A DNA stretch of 64,000 nucleotides. It comes from Paenibacillaceae bacterium. GTDB taxonomy: Bacteria > Bacillota > Bacilli > Paenibacillales > NBRC-103111. Each line of letters begins with the position of its first letter. The first letter of the stretch is position 1. The stretch is taken from contig JAQSYI010000022.1 in assembly GCA_029256185.1 (NCBI GenBank), positions 62,001 to 126,000 on the forward strand, written 5' to 3'. Shown here piece by piece: positions 17,531-25,899 of the stretch. A model generated the notes under the pieces. That model was not told the origin of the DNA. It searched no databases and worked only from the letters and a program-made list of their open reading frames with translations. Made by a program: the position numbers and the translations under genes.

Positions 17531-18469
17531 TCAGCCCTTGCTGCGGCTTGCCGCGAGCGCCGCCAGCACTTCCTGCGAGATAAAAGCTGCCGTCCGTTCC
17601 TGGGATTCCGTGGTTAGCCCCGCCACGTGGGGAGTGATCCAACAATTGTCCAGCGAGAGCAGCGGATGTCCGGCTTCAGGCGGCTCCTGGGTCAGCACAT
17701 CCAGCACGGCTCCCGCCAATCTCCCTCCCTTAAGTGCCTCATATAACGCTGCTTCATCCACCACACCGCCCCGGGAGGTATTGATCAGATAGGATCCGCG
17801 CTTCATCCGTGCAAGCTTGGAGGCATCCATCAGATTACGGGTGGAGGGCAGAAGGGGCACATGCAGACTGATATAATCGGATTCCTCCAGCAGCCGCTCC
17901 AGGCTCACCGGAAGGATCCCTGTTACCGAAACGGCGTAATCGTAGGCCAACAGCTGCGGATCATGCCCCAGCACCCGCAATCCCAACGCCTTGGCCTTGG
18001 CGGCTGTCCGGTGGCCGATCTCGCCCACGCCCACCAGCCCCAGCGTCTTGCCCGCCAGCTCCGGCAGAGTGAACCGGTTCCGTTCCCATCCGCCGCCACG
18101 GACGCTGTCCGCCGCCTCAGCCAACCGGCGGCCGGCATGAAGCATGGCAGCCGCCACATATTCGGCTACGGAATCCGCATTGGCATTGCGCGCCGCAATG
18201 ACAGGGATACCTCTGACCTTGGCGGCTTCCAGATCAATATTATCGAGCCCCACTCCCAGTCTGCCAATCACCTTGAGACCGGGAGCAGCCGCAATCAGCT
18301 CCGCGGTCACCCGCGTCTGGTTGCGGACAATCAGGGCATCCGCTCCGGCAACCGCCTGCAACAACGCCTGACTCTTCCACAACCCCGGATCGTACTGCAC
18401 CTGACAGCCCGCCTGCTCCAGCAGTTCAAGCCCGTTGGGCCAATTCCATTCCGTAATGACGATCTTCAT
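17531..18469 (-). CDS. slcC: D-2-hydroxyacid dehydrogenase, probable (S)-sulfolactate dehydrogenase
   Basis: 312 residues of the SerA/phosphoglycerate dehydrogenase fold. It shows RLGVGLDNIDLEAAK, the NAD-binding Rossmann motif TLGLVGVGEIGHRTA, the catalytic Arg in LINTSRGGVVDEAAL, the Glu in DVLTQEPPE and the His in WITPHVAG. The family oxidises 2-hydroxyacids with NAD. The operon (suyAB, comC, TTT transporter) points to SlcC, which oxidises (S)-sulfolactate to sulfopyruvate. It overlaps the ComC-like gene by four bases (ATGA) and is the last gene of the operon. Substrate is inferred from context; a phosphoglycerate or other hydroxyacid role cannot be excluded from sequence alone. Confidence 0.75.
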   Translation of the reverse strand: MKIVITEWNWPNGLELLEQAGCQVQYDPGLWKSQALLQAVAGADALIVRNQTRVTAELIAAAPGLKVIGRLGVGLDNIDLEAAKVRGIPVIAARNANADSVAEYVAAAMLHAGRRLAEAADSVRGGGWERNRFTLPELAGKTLGLVGVGEIGHRTAAKAKALGLRVLGHDPQLLAYDYAVSVTGILPVSLERLLEESDYISLHVPLLPSTRNLMDASKLARMKRGSYLINTSRGGVVDEAALYEALKGGRLAGAVLDVLTQEPPEAGHPLLSLDNCWITPHVAGLTTESQERTAAFISQEVLAALAASRSKG

Positions 18470-19560
18470 AGAGCACCTCCATGTTCGGGCTGCTGTCCCC
18501 CGACTGAAGCGGGGAAGCTGACGCCTGCCTCTCGTGCCAGCTCTTCCAGCTCCAGACGCACATTGGCGGCAACCGCCACGCCGTCTTGAAGATTGTCTGT
18601 CCAGGCCCGGTGCCGGCGCTCTCCGGGAATCAGAATCTCCCCGGCCCCGGATATCCGGGGCACTTCCTTGATCTCTTCTATGAACTGGCGGATCGATTCA
18701 TAATAGCCTTCCATGCCAAGCCAGTTCTCCAGCCGGAACAGCAGGAGCACATGCCCTACATTGGCAGGGCCGTCGCCGTCCTTGTACAGATTGGCCACAT
18801 GGGGACCGAAGGCCGCCTGGGTCAATATGCCGGAGAAGGCCTCCACTGCCAGCGCCAGAGCATAGCCCTTGGCGCCGCCCACGGGCAGAACCGCTCCCTG
18901 CAGCGCCTGAGCCGCATCGGTAGTGGGATTGCCCTCCCGGTCGATGGCCCAGCCTTCAGGAATGGTCTGACCCAGCTTGTCCGCGAGAATAATCTTGCCC
19001 CGCGCCGCCACGCTGGAGGACAGATCCGCCACAATCGGCGGACGGTCTGGACCGGCAGGCAGCCCGAAGGCAACGGGATTGGTGCCGAAGAAAGCAGCCT
19101 TGCCGCCCCAGGGGGGAATGCCCGGCGGTGAATTAGTCATGATGATGGAAGCGAGCTCATGCTTGGCAGCCTTCTGGCACAGATAGGCTGCGGTTCCAAA
19201 GTGGTTGCTGCCCCGGATGAACACGGCGGCCACCCCCAGCTCCCGGGTGATGGGCAGTGCGGCCTCCAATGCCCGGACGGACACTGCCTGTCCCAAACCG
19301 TTGCCGCCATCCACCCGTAGAACAGCTCCCGCTCTGTCAAATTTCATCTGCGGCCAAGCGGTGATTCTTCCTTCACGCAGCCTCTTCGCATAGATGGGCA
19401 GGCGGCTGATCCCATGCCCCACATGCCCCTCCAGATCGGCCCGGACAAGGGAATCCGCCACAACAGCCGCATCTTCTGCGGGAACCTCCAGCCGCTGGAG
19501 GACAGCGGCGGCGAATTCCCGCAGACTTTCTCCGGTATATCGTCCTGTACTTTTCTCCAT
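18466..19560 (-). CDS. comC: LDH2/MDH2-family dehydrogenase, probable (R)-sulfolactate dehydrogenase
   Basis: 364 residues of the malate/L-lactate (YlbC/ComC) dehydrogenase family. It shows GHVGHGISRLP, the NAD-binding SNHFGTAAYL, TNPVAFGLPAG, DLSSSVAARGKI and GGAKGYALALAVEAFSG. ComC reduces sulfopyruvate to (R)-sulfolactate, so together with SlcC it acts as a racemising pair that feeds SuyAB. The start at 19560 has GGGGAGGAG next to it; a 32-codon longer frame has no such site and was rejected. The stop overlaps the slcC start. Confidence 0.8.
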   Translation of the reverse strand: MEKSTGRYTGESLREFAAAVLQRLEVPAEDAAVVADSLVRADLEGHVGHGISRLPIYAKRLREGRITAWPQMKFDRAGAVLRVDGGNGLGQAVSVRALEAALPITRELGVAAVFIRGSNHFGTAAYLCQKAAKHELASIIMTNSPPGIPPWGGKAAFFGTNPVAFGLPAGPDRPPIVADLSSSVAARGKIILADKLGQTIPEGWAIDREGNPTTDAAQALQGAVLPVGGAKGYALALAVEAFSGILTQAAFGPHVANLYKDGDGPANVGHVLLLFRLENWLGMEGYYESIRQFIEEIKEVPRISGAGEILIPGERRHRAWTDNLQDGVAVAANVRLELEELAREAGVSFPASVGGQQPEHGGAL

Positions 19561-19686
19561 ATGCTCCTCCCCTGCTTCTCCAGCCTTGCCATGACACCCT
19601 TCGATCTCCCGCACCGGTATACATCTCATTGACGGTGCATTCCATTGGCGGAGCATCCCTATTCCGGTGCTGCTCCGCCTGTATCA

Positions 19687-20841
19687 TCAGGCGCTGGGAT
19701 ACAGCTTGGTCAGTACAAATTCCCGGTGGCCCAACGCCTCAGCAGCGGTCAGCCGCCCGTTCACCGTGCGCTCCAGGTTCTCCAGCAGCCGATCCCTCGC
19801 CTCCGTCAGCCGGATTGACCGTTCAAGCAGTCCGCTCACATCCACGTCGATATGCTCGGCCATATGACGGACCGTCTTGGGATTGGCCGTTACCTTGATA
19901 ACCGGCTCGATGGGATTGCCGATAATATTGCCCTGCCCCGTAGGGAAGAAGTGCACCACTGCCCCGGCTGCCGCTACCAGCGTGATATATTCAGCAGCCG
20001 CCGACGAGCTGTCCATGAAGTACAGACCCGGACCGTTCGCAGGGGCTTCTGCCGGCTTCAGTACGCCAATGACGGGCTTGGAGCCGGTCTTCTCGATGTT
20101 GCCCAATGCCTTCTCCTCAATTGTGGAGAGTCCTCCGGCAATATTGCCTTGGGTAGGCTGGGAGCCCAACAGATCCACTCCCTGGGACTTGATCTGCGAT
20201 ACATAGCTCTCGTAGGTTCGGAGGAAGCTGTCTCTTAGCTCTGGTGTTGCCATCCGGTCGGCAACCAGATGCTCCCCGCCGGTCAGCTCTGAGGTTTCTC
20301 CGAAGAATACGGTGGACCCTTGCTCCAGCAGGTAATCCACTGCCGCTCCCACGGTGGGGCAGGAGCCCAATCCGGTGGTGGTGTCAGACTCGCCGCACTT
20401 GATGCTGATGGTCAATTCGGACAGAGAGACAGGCTCCCGCTGCAATTCCGACGCCCACTGCACGAATTCCTTGGCCTTCCAGGAGGCTCTGCGGATCACC
20501 TCCAAATCGCCGTTGCCCTCAATGGAGAAGCCAGCCACCGGCTTGCCGGTCTTGGCAATCCCGTCAACAATGAGCTTGGTCCAGTTCTCCTCAATTCCGA
20601 TCACCACGACTGCCGCCACATTGGGATTGCTGCCGGTGCCGATCATGGTGCGGAAGAACAGCTCCAGGTCCTCGCCGTATTGCAGCCTCCCATAGGCATG
20701 AGGCAAAGCCAATGTACCGCTGATGACCTTGGCCACCGCTTCGCAGGCTGCATTCGAGATATCATCCACGGGTAAAATGACTACATGATTGCGGATGCCC
20801 ACCGTTCCGTTTTCTCTCCGGTATCCGTATAATTGACCCAT
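19687..20841 (-). CDS. suyB: (2R)-sulfolactate sulfo-lyase, large (beta) subunit
   Basis: 385 residues of the UxaA/GarD C-terminal family: VGIRNHVVILPVDDISNAA, GTGSNPNVAAVVVIG, KCGESDTTTGLGSCPTVG, GETSELTGGEHL and FPTGQGNIIGNP. Altronate dehydratase has the SAF and catalytic parts fused (about 500 residues). Here they are two genes of about 92 and 385 residues, the SuyA/SuyB format. SuyAB splits (R)-sulfolactate to pyruvate and sulfite in the cytosol with a metal cofactor. It starts 2 nt after the suyA stop; a GTG at 20850 would overlap suyA. Confidence 0.85.
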   Translation of the reverse strand: MGQLYGYRRENGTVGIRNHVVILPVDDISNAACEAVAKVISGTLALPHAYGRLQYGEDLELFFRTMIGTGSNPNVAAVVVIGIEENWTKLIVDGIAKTGKPVAGFSIEGNGDLEVIRRASWKAKEFVQWASELQREPVSLSELTISIKCGESDTTTGLGSCPTVGAAVDYLLEQGSTVFFGETSELTGGEHLVADRMATPELRDSFLRTYESYVSQIKSQGVDLLGSQPTQGNIAGGLSTIEEKALGNIEKTGSKPVIGVLKPAEAPANGPGLYFMDSSSAAAEYITLVAAAGAVVHFFPTGQGNIIGNPIEPVIKVTANPKTVRHMAEHIDVDVSGLLERSIRLTEARDRLLENLERTVNGRLTAAEALGHREFVLTKLYPSA

Positions 20842-20843
20842 CG

Positions 20844-21122
20844 CTACCACCTCGCCGTTTTCAAATTATGGGTATGCACATATTCTCCCCGCTTAAGACC
20901 CAGAGGAGCAACTCCTATGGGAGTGCCGTATTCAATAACCCGGCCTCCGGCTTCCAAATCCTCAATGGCGATTTTATGCCCCAGGGGAACATCGCGCAGG
21001 CTGATCAATTCAATGGCGGTGTCGTCATCCATATAGATGCCCACTGCTGTCTCTCCGGCGCGGATATCCGTGGTTGCCACCCCTACATGGTCCTTTTGTT
21101 TGTGAATCAGAAAATGATGCAT
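20844..21122 (-). CDS. suyA: (2R)-sulfolactate sulfo-lyase, small (alpha) subunit, SAF domain
   Basis: 92 residues, a single SAF domain (PLGHKIAIEDLEAGGRVIEY, GTPIGVAPLGLKRGEYVHTHN), the usual size for SuyA. An N-terminal MHHFLIHKQKDHVGVATTDI is also typical. GGGAGG lies 8 nt before the ATG. It pairs with the next gene to form the lyase. A split altronate- or galactarate-dehydratase-like enzyme is the main alternative. Confidence 0.85.
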   Translation of the reverse strand: MHHFLIHKQKDHVGVATTDIRAGETAVGIYMDDDTAIELISLRDVPLGHKIAIEDLEAGGRVIEYGTPIGVAPLGLKRGEYVHTHNLKTARW

Positions 21123-21274
21123 CTTGCTTCCTCCCTTTCATGATTAATATCTGCTATTTACTGGTCAAATTAAAAACTGTGCCAATCAACTTTGTTCGAT
21201 CCCCCTCGGCCAACCGTTTCGTTTACGTTGCGGATTACCGTTCGAATTACCGCTCAATCTACCCCAGGATTCCC

Positions 21275-22387
21275 TTACTTGCGGATCGCGGTTCGGGTTG
21301 CCAGCTCCGTATAGTAAGTCGCTTCCTTGGTCAGTTCGGCCGTAAAATCCGCCCCCGCCAGATAAGACGGCTCCAGCTGCAGGTTCTTCAGCTTCTCCAG
21401 GAAGGCTGCATCCTTGGTCAGCTTGGCAATGGCCTCCTGCCACTTGGTCACGATCGCTGCAGGCGTTCCCTTGGGGAAGCTGACGCCCGTCCACCAGAAG
21501 ACCGACAGATTGGCCACCCCTTGCTCCGCGGTTGTGGGCACATCGGGATAATAAGGGCTGCGCTCCGGAGACAGCACCGCCAGCACCTTCAGCTTGCCTG
21601 CCTTTACAAGCGTGAACGTCTCATTGACCGTATGCACCGCCAAAGTGGCGTTGCCTCCCGCTACAATGGGCAAGGATTCGGATGCTCCCTTGGTGGTGAC
21701 CATCCGGGTTTTGGAGAAATCTGCGCCGATCTCGCTCAGCCATTCCGCCACCACGAAGGAGGTAAAGCCCGCAGGTCCCACGCTGGTCCAGGTCAGCTGG
21801 TCAGGATGGGCCTTGGCCCAGTCGGAGAATTCCTTGAAATCCTTCCAGGGCGCGTCTGCATTCACCACGAATACGGGAGCATCCTTGACAATCCGGGCCA
21901 CGAACTCATGATCCTCCAGCTTGACCGCCGGATCGGTGAAGCCCGCACTTAGCATAGTGGTGTTGGACACATTGTCCGCAAGCACGGTATAGCCGTCATT
22001 GGCCGCCTGCTTCAAGGCATACTGGGCCCCTGTAGCTCCCCCCGCCCCGGCTTTGTTGACAATGGTGACAGGCTGTCCCCATTCCTTGCTCAGCGCATCG
22101 GCAACCGTACGGGCCACCAGATCCACTCCGCCGCCTGCGGAGAACGGAACCACATATTCAATGGCCCGGGTAGGATAGTTCAGCTTGGGCGTCTCCGACG
22201 GCGCAGGCGCCGTGGCGGTCGCGGCAACGAATGCTGCCGGGGAGGAGGATGCACCCGCTCCCCCCTCCTTGCTGTCTCCATTGTCCGAGCCGCAGCCCTG
22301 GGCAAGCAGCAGACCGGCAAGGGACAGCACGGCCAGAATCGACGGCAATCGGTGTTGGCGCTTGTTCAAAAACATGTTCTTCATCAT
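21275..22387 (-). CDS. tctC: TctC/Bug-family solute-binding lipoprotein of a tripartite tricarboxylate transporter
   Basis: 370 residues. A lipoprotein signal (LAVLSLAGLLLAQGC) and an A/P/S-rich linker are followed by the Bug fold: YPTRAIEYVVPFSAGGGVDLVART, IVNKAGAGGATGAQYALKQA, DNVSNTTM and TWTSVGPAGF. These receptors bind small carboxylates; the operon suggests sulfolactate (SlcH in the Chromohalobacter-type cluster). Two Met codons start the frame; GGGAG lies upstream. A 152-nt gap separates it from suyA, so an internal promoter is possible there, though none is clear. Confidence 0.88.
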   Translation of the reverse strand: MMKNMFLNKRQHRLPSILAVLSLAGLLLAQGCGSDNGDSKEGGAGASSSPAAFVAATATAPAPSETPKLNYPTRAIEYVVPFSAGGGVDLVARTVADALSKEWGQPVTIVNKAGAGGATGAQYALKQAANDGYTVLADNVSNTTMLSAGFTDPAVKLEDHEFVARIVKDAPVFVVNADAPWKDFKEFSDWAKAHPDQLTWTSVGPAGFTSFVVAEWLSEIGADFSKTRMVTTKGASESLPIVAGGNATLAVHTVNETFTLVKAGKLKVLAVLSPERSPYYPDVPTTAEQGVANLSVFWWTGVSFPKGTPAAIVTKWQEAIAKLTKDAAFLEKLKNLQLEPSYLAGADFTAELTKEATYYTELATRTAIRK

Positions 22388-22433
22388 GATTCCACACTCC
22401 CTGAAATTAAGATTCGATAAAATAAAGGGTTTC

Positions 22434-23960
22434 TCACCCGTTAACCAGACTCACCGCGGATTCGCCAAGCTCCTCATGGAGCCGCTTCCTGGTGCGGCGG
22501 ACCATGTAGAGAGACAGCGCCAGCATTCCGGCGGCGGCAAGAATCAGCGTGAGGGCGATGGGCCTCCGCAGGAAAATCATCAGATCCCCGCCCGACATGG
22601 CCATGGACTGCATGAAGGACGACTCCATCAGCGGTCCCAATATGAAGCAGAGAATAAGCGGCATAACCGGCCAATGATGCTTTTGCAGGAAATAACCGAT
22701 TACGCCGAAGACAACAGCTACCTGAACATCGAACATATTATTGCGCACCGTGTAGGCGCCGATCATACTCAGCATGAGAATCACGGGAGCCATAATGCCG
22801 AAGGGCACCCGGGTCAGCCGCGCCCACAGTCCCACAAGGGGCAGATTCAGCACCAGCAGCATCACATTGCCGATGAACATGCTGGCAATCACAGTCCAGA
22901 CGAAGCTGCCCTTTTGCTCGAAGAGCATGGGGCCCGGAGTCAGACCGTAAATCATCAGACCGGCCAATAATACGGCGAGCGGAGGAGAGGAGGGAATCCC
23001 CAGCGCAAACAGAGGGATGAAGCCGGCGGAGCTGGTGGCATTGTTCGCTGCCTCGGGGGCAGCCACGCCTTCAATGGCGCCCTTGCCGAACAGATGGCGG
23101 CGGCGGGATATTTTCTTCACAAAATCATAAGACAGAAACGAAGTGACAGCCGCCGAGCAGCCCGGCAACAGCCCCATGAAAAACCCGATAATGCCCCCCG
23201 CCGCCATTGCGGGAGCGCTCCGCCGCAAATCCTCGCGCCCCGGATAGACATTCCCGATCTTCCCCTCGGAAATGGCGGTCTTCTTCTCGGCAATCCCCCG
23301 CATCACCTCGGTGATGGAGAAGAGTCCGATCAGGATGCTGACCATATCCAGCCCTCCCTGCAGACGGTCCCAGCCGAAGGTGTAGCGGTACATCCCGGAG
23401 CCGCCGCCCAGTCCGATCAGGGACAATCCGATTCCGGCCAGGCCCATAATAAGGGATTTCGCCATGGAGCCGCCCGTCATGCCCATCATCACCACCAGAG
23501 TGAGGATCATCACGGAGAACAGCTCCGGAGGTCCGAAGCGCAGCGCCTGATCCGCAAGCAACGGAGCGAAGAACACCAGGCCGACCACTCCCAGCACCCC
23601 GGCGGCAAAAGAAGCAATGGCAGCGATGCCCAGAGCGGGCCCCCCTCTTCCCTGCTGGGCCAGAGGATATCCGTCCAGACAGGTGGGCACGGATGATGCC
23701 TCGCCGGGGATATTCAGGAGGATGGCTGTGGTCGATCCCCCGTACATGGCGCCGTAGTAAATGCCTGCCAGCATGATAATCGCTTGGGTCGGCTCCAGCA
23801 CAGCCGTAACCGGCAGCAGAATGGCAATGGAGGAGGTGGGCCCAAGCCCCGGCAATACACCCACGAAGGTGCCGATAATAACTCCGACAGCGGCCATCAG
23901 CAAATTGGCGGGAGTCAGAGCATGACCGAAGCCCTCCAGCAGCATGGATAATGTGTTCAA
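22434..23960 (-). CDS. tctA: TctA-family large membrane subunit of the tripartite tricarboxylate transporter
   Basis: 508 residues with about twelve membrane segments. TctA signatures include IIGTFVGVLPGLGPTSSIAI, GIYYGAMYGGSTTAILLNIP and GLLPGCSAAVTSFLSYD. It is the sodium- or proton-driven channel subunit. The start is a TTG at 23960 with AGGGGGTG 8 nt upstream. The ATG that directly follows the tctB stop (23967) is in another frame and does not encode this protein. The TTG lies 7 nt after the tctB stop, so the genes are coupled. Confidence 0.9.
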   Translation of the reverse strand: MNTLSMLLEGFGHALTPANLLMAAVGVIIGTFVGVLPGLGPTSSIAILLPVTAVLEPTQAIIMLAGIYYGAMYGGSTTAILLNIPGEASSVPTCLDGYPLAQQGRGGPALGIAAIASFAAGVLGVVGLVFFAPLLADQALRFGPPELFSVMILTLVVMMGMTGGSMAKSLIMGLAGIGLSLIGLGGGSGMYRYTFGWDRLQGGLDMVSILIGLFSITEVMRGIAEKKTAISEGKIGNVYPGREDLRRSAPAMAAGGIIGFFMGLLPGCSAAVTSFLSYDFVKKISRRRHLFGKGAIEGVAAPEAANNATSSAGFIPLFALGIPSSPPLAVLLAGLMIYGLTPGPMLFEQKGSFVWTVIASMFIGNVMLLVLNLPLVGLWARLTRVPFGIMAPVILMLSMIGAYTVRNNMFDVQVAVVFGVIGYFLQKHHWPVMPLILCFILGPLMESSFMQSMAMSGGDLMIFLRRPIALTLILAAAGMLALSLYMVRRTRKRLHEELGESAVSLVNG

Positions 23961-23967
23961 GTTCCAT

Positions 23968-24642
23968 TCACCCCCTTATCTGCTGCAGCAGCCGCCCGGC
24001 AGGCAGCGGCGTATGAAGCCATTCTATAAAGATGAAATTGAGCCCGGCCGTGGCAAGTACAGCGCCCAGCAGGCATCTGTGCCAGGCGTATGCGCCCAGA
24101 AACCGGAACAGCAGCATGCAGGCCAGGAACGTGCTGGGCAGATAACCCGCAAGGGGCAACAGCAAAGTGTAGCCCAACAGCACCACCGGAATGACAGCCT
24201 CCCGGGGGAGGTGCGGAAGCCTGCTTCGGATTCCTCTGACTCCATCTGTCCGCATCCTGTGAATTGCTCCTGAAAAAGCTGCATCCCCAGAGCCCGGTTC
24301 CTCCGGGTCAATTTTCTCATAATCCAGTTTCTCAAATTTCTCTTCCGCAGAGTCCAGCTCCTCAGAATCCAGTTTCTCGAATTCCTCTTGCCCAGAATCT
24401 ACTTGCACAGAGTCCGCCGCTTTCCCGTGTTCTTCCTTCTCCGGAAAAACCGCCAGCAGCAGACCCGCACCCAGCAGACCCAGTCCGATTATCCCCGGAA
24501 AAACGTGGTCGCCTCCCAACAAGCCCGAGCGATATTGGTACAGCCGGAACGCCTCCCGCAGAGAGAGCAGTCCAGCCAGGAAAACGGCCAGTCCGGTCAC
24601 GCGGTCCACCCGTAATTTCGGCAACGCTCTGCCATCCCTCAT
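23968..24642 (-). CDS. tctB: TctB-family small membrane subunit of the tripartite tricarboxylate transporter, with acidic repeat insert
   Basis: 224 residues against about 150-180 for typical TctB. Four membrane helices are predicted: VTGLAVFLAGLLSL, FPGIIGLGLLGAGLLLA, then AVIPVVLLGYTLLLPLAGYL and LLGAVLATAGLNFIFIEW. The loop between helices 2 and 3 carries an unusual Glu/Asp/Lys-rich insert (about residues 78-117) made of EEFEKLDSEELDSAEEKFEK-like repeats. The insert comes from a repeated DNA stretch near 24290-24410 and may have grown by slippage. First gene of the seven-gene sulfolactate operon; GGGAGTGAGG precedes the ATG. Confidence 0.85.
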   Translation of the reverse strand: MRDGRALPKLRVDRVTGLAVFLAGLLSLREAFRLYQYRSGLLGGDHVFPGIIGLGLLGAGLLLAVFPEKEEHGKAADSVQVDSGQEEFEKLDSEELDSAEEKFEKLDYEKIDPEEPGSGDAAFSGAIHRMRTDGVRGIRSRLPHLPREAVIPVVLLGYTLLLPLAGYLPSTFLACMLLFRFLGAYAWHRCLLGAVLATAGLNFIFIEWLHTPLPAGRLLQQIRG

Positions 24643-24766
24643 AATAGCCTCACTCCCTTCCCCATAGCTGCAGCAAACAACAAAAAACCCACTTGGCCCT
24701 TTATGCGCCCCGCAGGTCTCCGATGGTTCGGTCGACTTGTTCGTTATCCGCTTCCTGAATTTATGT

Positions 24767-24782
24767 ATGTTGTATACAACAT
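24767..24782. promoter_or_regulatory. Perfect 16-bp palindromic GntR/FCD operator
   Basis: ATGTTGTATACAACAT is a perfect palindrome with the TTGTATACAA core typical of FCD-type GntR regulators. It lies 125 bp before tctB, in the 452-bp divergent region (24643-25094) between the operon and the regulator. The remainder of this region is AT-rich with no gene recognised. Confidence 0.75.
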
Positions 24783-25011
24783 TCCCTATAAAAAATTTGC
24801 CTTTCTAAACATGCTCTCGGTTATACAGCTATTATAATCCTTATAATATTCCGATTGATTTACTTTGAATTATTGCTATGTCTTGCATCATATCATCCCT
24901 TTAATGAGCCTGTCAATAACTGATTTTACGCTTGTACAAGACCTATCAGGCTTAATTCCCACCTAACAACTGGACTTCATGCTAAATCTGTCTCATCCAG
25001 AAAATACGGAT

Positions 25012-25060
25012 TTGACAAAACAGTGGCAGCATGCATTATAATATGTGTTGTATATATCAT
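25012..25060 (+). promoter_or_regulatory. Promoter of the GntR gene with a second operator copy
   Basis: TTGACA (25012-25017), 19-bp spacer, TATAAT (25037-25042). Directly downstream, GTGTTGTATATATCAT (25045-25060) matches the 24767 palindrome at 13 of 16 positions and would cover the transcription start, so autorepression is likely. Confidence 0.65.
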
Positions 25061-25094
25061 TCCAGTTCATATCCCATACCTAAGGATGAAGCTC

Positions 25095-25784
25095 ATGCCC
25101 CAGATCCCCAAGCTTGACAACACCAACCTGCTGGAGAAAACGTACACCATTCTGAAGGAACTCATCATCCGAAGGGAGTATCCCTCCCAGCACAAGCTGT
25201 CCATCCCTGACCTGTCGGCCCAATTGGGAGTCAGCCGTACTCCTGTCCGGGATGCGCTGAACCGTCTGGAGATGGACGGACTGGTGAAGACCGTGCCCAA
25301 GGTAGGCACCTTTGTAACCGGAATTTCCGCCGAGAATGTGCTGGACATCATGGATACGCGTCTGATGATTGAGCTGTGGGTCGTAGAGAAGCTGTCCCGC
25401 CAGACTGTTGCAGGAGCGTCGGATATTATAGCAGCCATGGAGAAAATTCACGAAACCTCCTCGTATATCGTGAATACCTCCAAGCTGGAGAATTATCACC
25501 AAGGGGACTATAATCTTCTCTTCCACATGGAATTCATCCGGCTGGGCGGCAACAAGCGCAATCTGGACATCTACCACAGCACGATGAATTACCGGTATCT
25601 GGCGATGAAATCCTATCTGATCACCCAGGAGATGGTGCTCCACTCCCTCAGACAGCACCAGCAGATTATTGATGCCTTACGGGCAGGCTCCCATGCCGAC
25701 CTGAGACAGGTGGTCACGAAGCATCTGGAGGATGCCAAGATCCGCCTGTATACCAATATAAACTTGAACGGCGGGTATATGTAG
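25095..25784 (+). CDS. GntR/FCD-family transcriptional regulator of the sulfolactate operon
   Basis: 230 residues. An N-terminal GntR winged helix (KTYTILKELIIRREYPSQHK, LSAQLGVSRTPVRDALNRLE, KVGTFVTGIS) is followed by an all-helical effector domain (NVLDIMDTRLMIELWVVEKL, FHMEFIRLGGNKRN, LRQHQQIIDALRAGSHADLR) of FCD type. The ATG at 25095 has AAGG nine bases upstream; the upstream ATG at 25023 lies between the -35 and -10 boxes and was rejected. Divergent from the sulfolactate operon, with operator-like palindromes in both promoters, so it is probably the local repressor released by the substrate. Confidence 0.85.
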   Translation: MPQIPKLDNTNLLEKTYTILKELIIRREYPSQHKLSIPDLSAQLGVSRTPVRDALNRLEMDGLVKTVPKVGTFVTGISAENVLDIMDTRLMIELWVVEKLSRQTVAGASDIIAAMEKIHETSSYIVNTSKLENYHQGDYNLLFHMEFIRLGGNKRNLDIYHSTMNYRYLAMKSYLITQEMVLHSLRQHQQIIDALRAGSHADLRQVVTKHLEDAKIRLYTNINLNGGYM

Positions 25785-25814
25785 GAGTTGAGCAGGGGGA
25801 GATGATTTTACAGG

Positions 25815-25846
25815 AAAGAGGACGCCAGTCGGCGTCCCCTTTCTTT
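25815..25846 (+). terminator. Rho-independent terminator after the GntR gene
   Basis: GGACGCC-AGTC-GGCGTCC, extended by AAAG/CTTT, then TTCTTT. It lies 31 nt after the GntR stop and 54 nt before the convergent binding-protein stop, so it may serve both sides. Confidence 0.8.
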
Positions 25847-25899
25847 GGTGCACAAGCATCGCGGACAATCTGCAATGGGGAAACCAGGATGCTCTGTGC

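Noticed and set aside
19687..21122. Altronate dehydratase split by a frameshift
   Set aside because: Both parts have their own ribosome binding sites and the sizes of SuyA and SuyB, and the neighbours are sulfolactate dehydrogenases rather than hexuronate genes.
23125..23967. 280-codon minus frame starting with the ATG right after the tctB stop
   Set aside because: It lies out of frame inside tctA, whose TctA motifs are in the frame that starts at the TTG at 23960.
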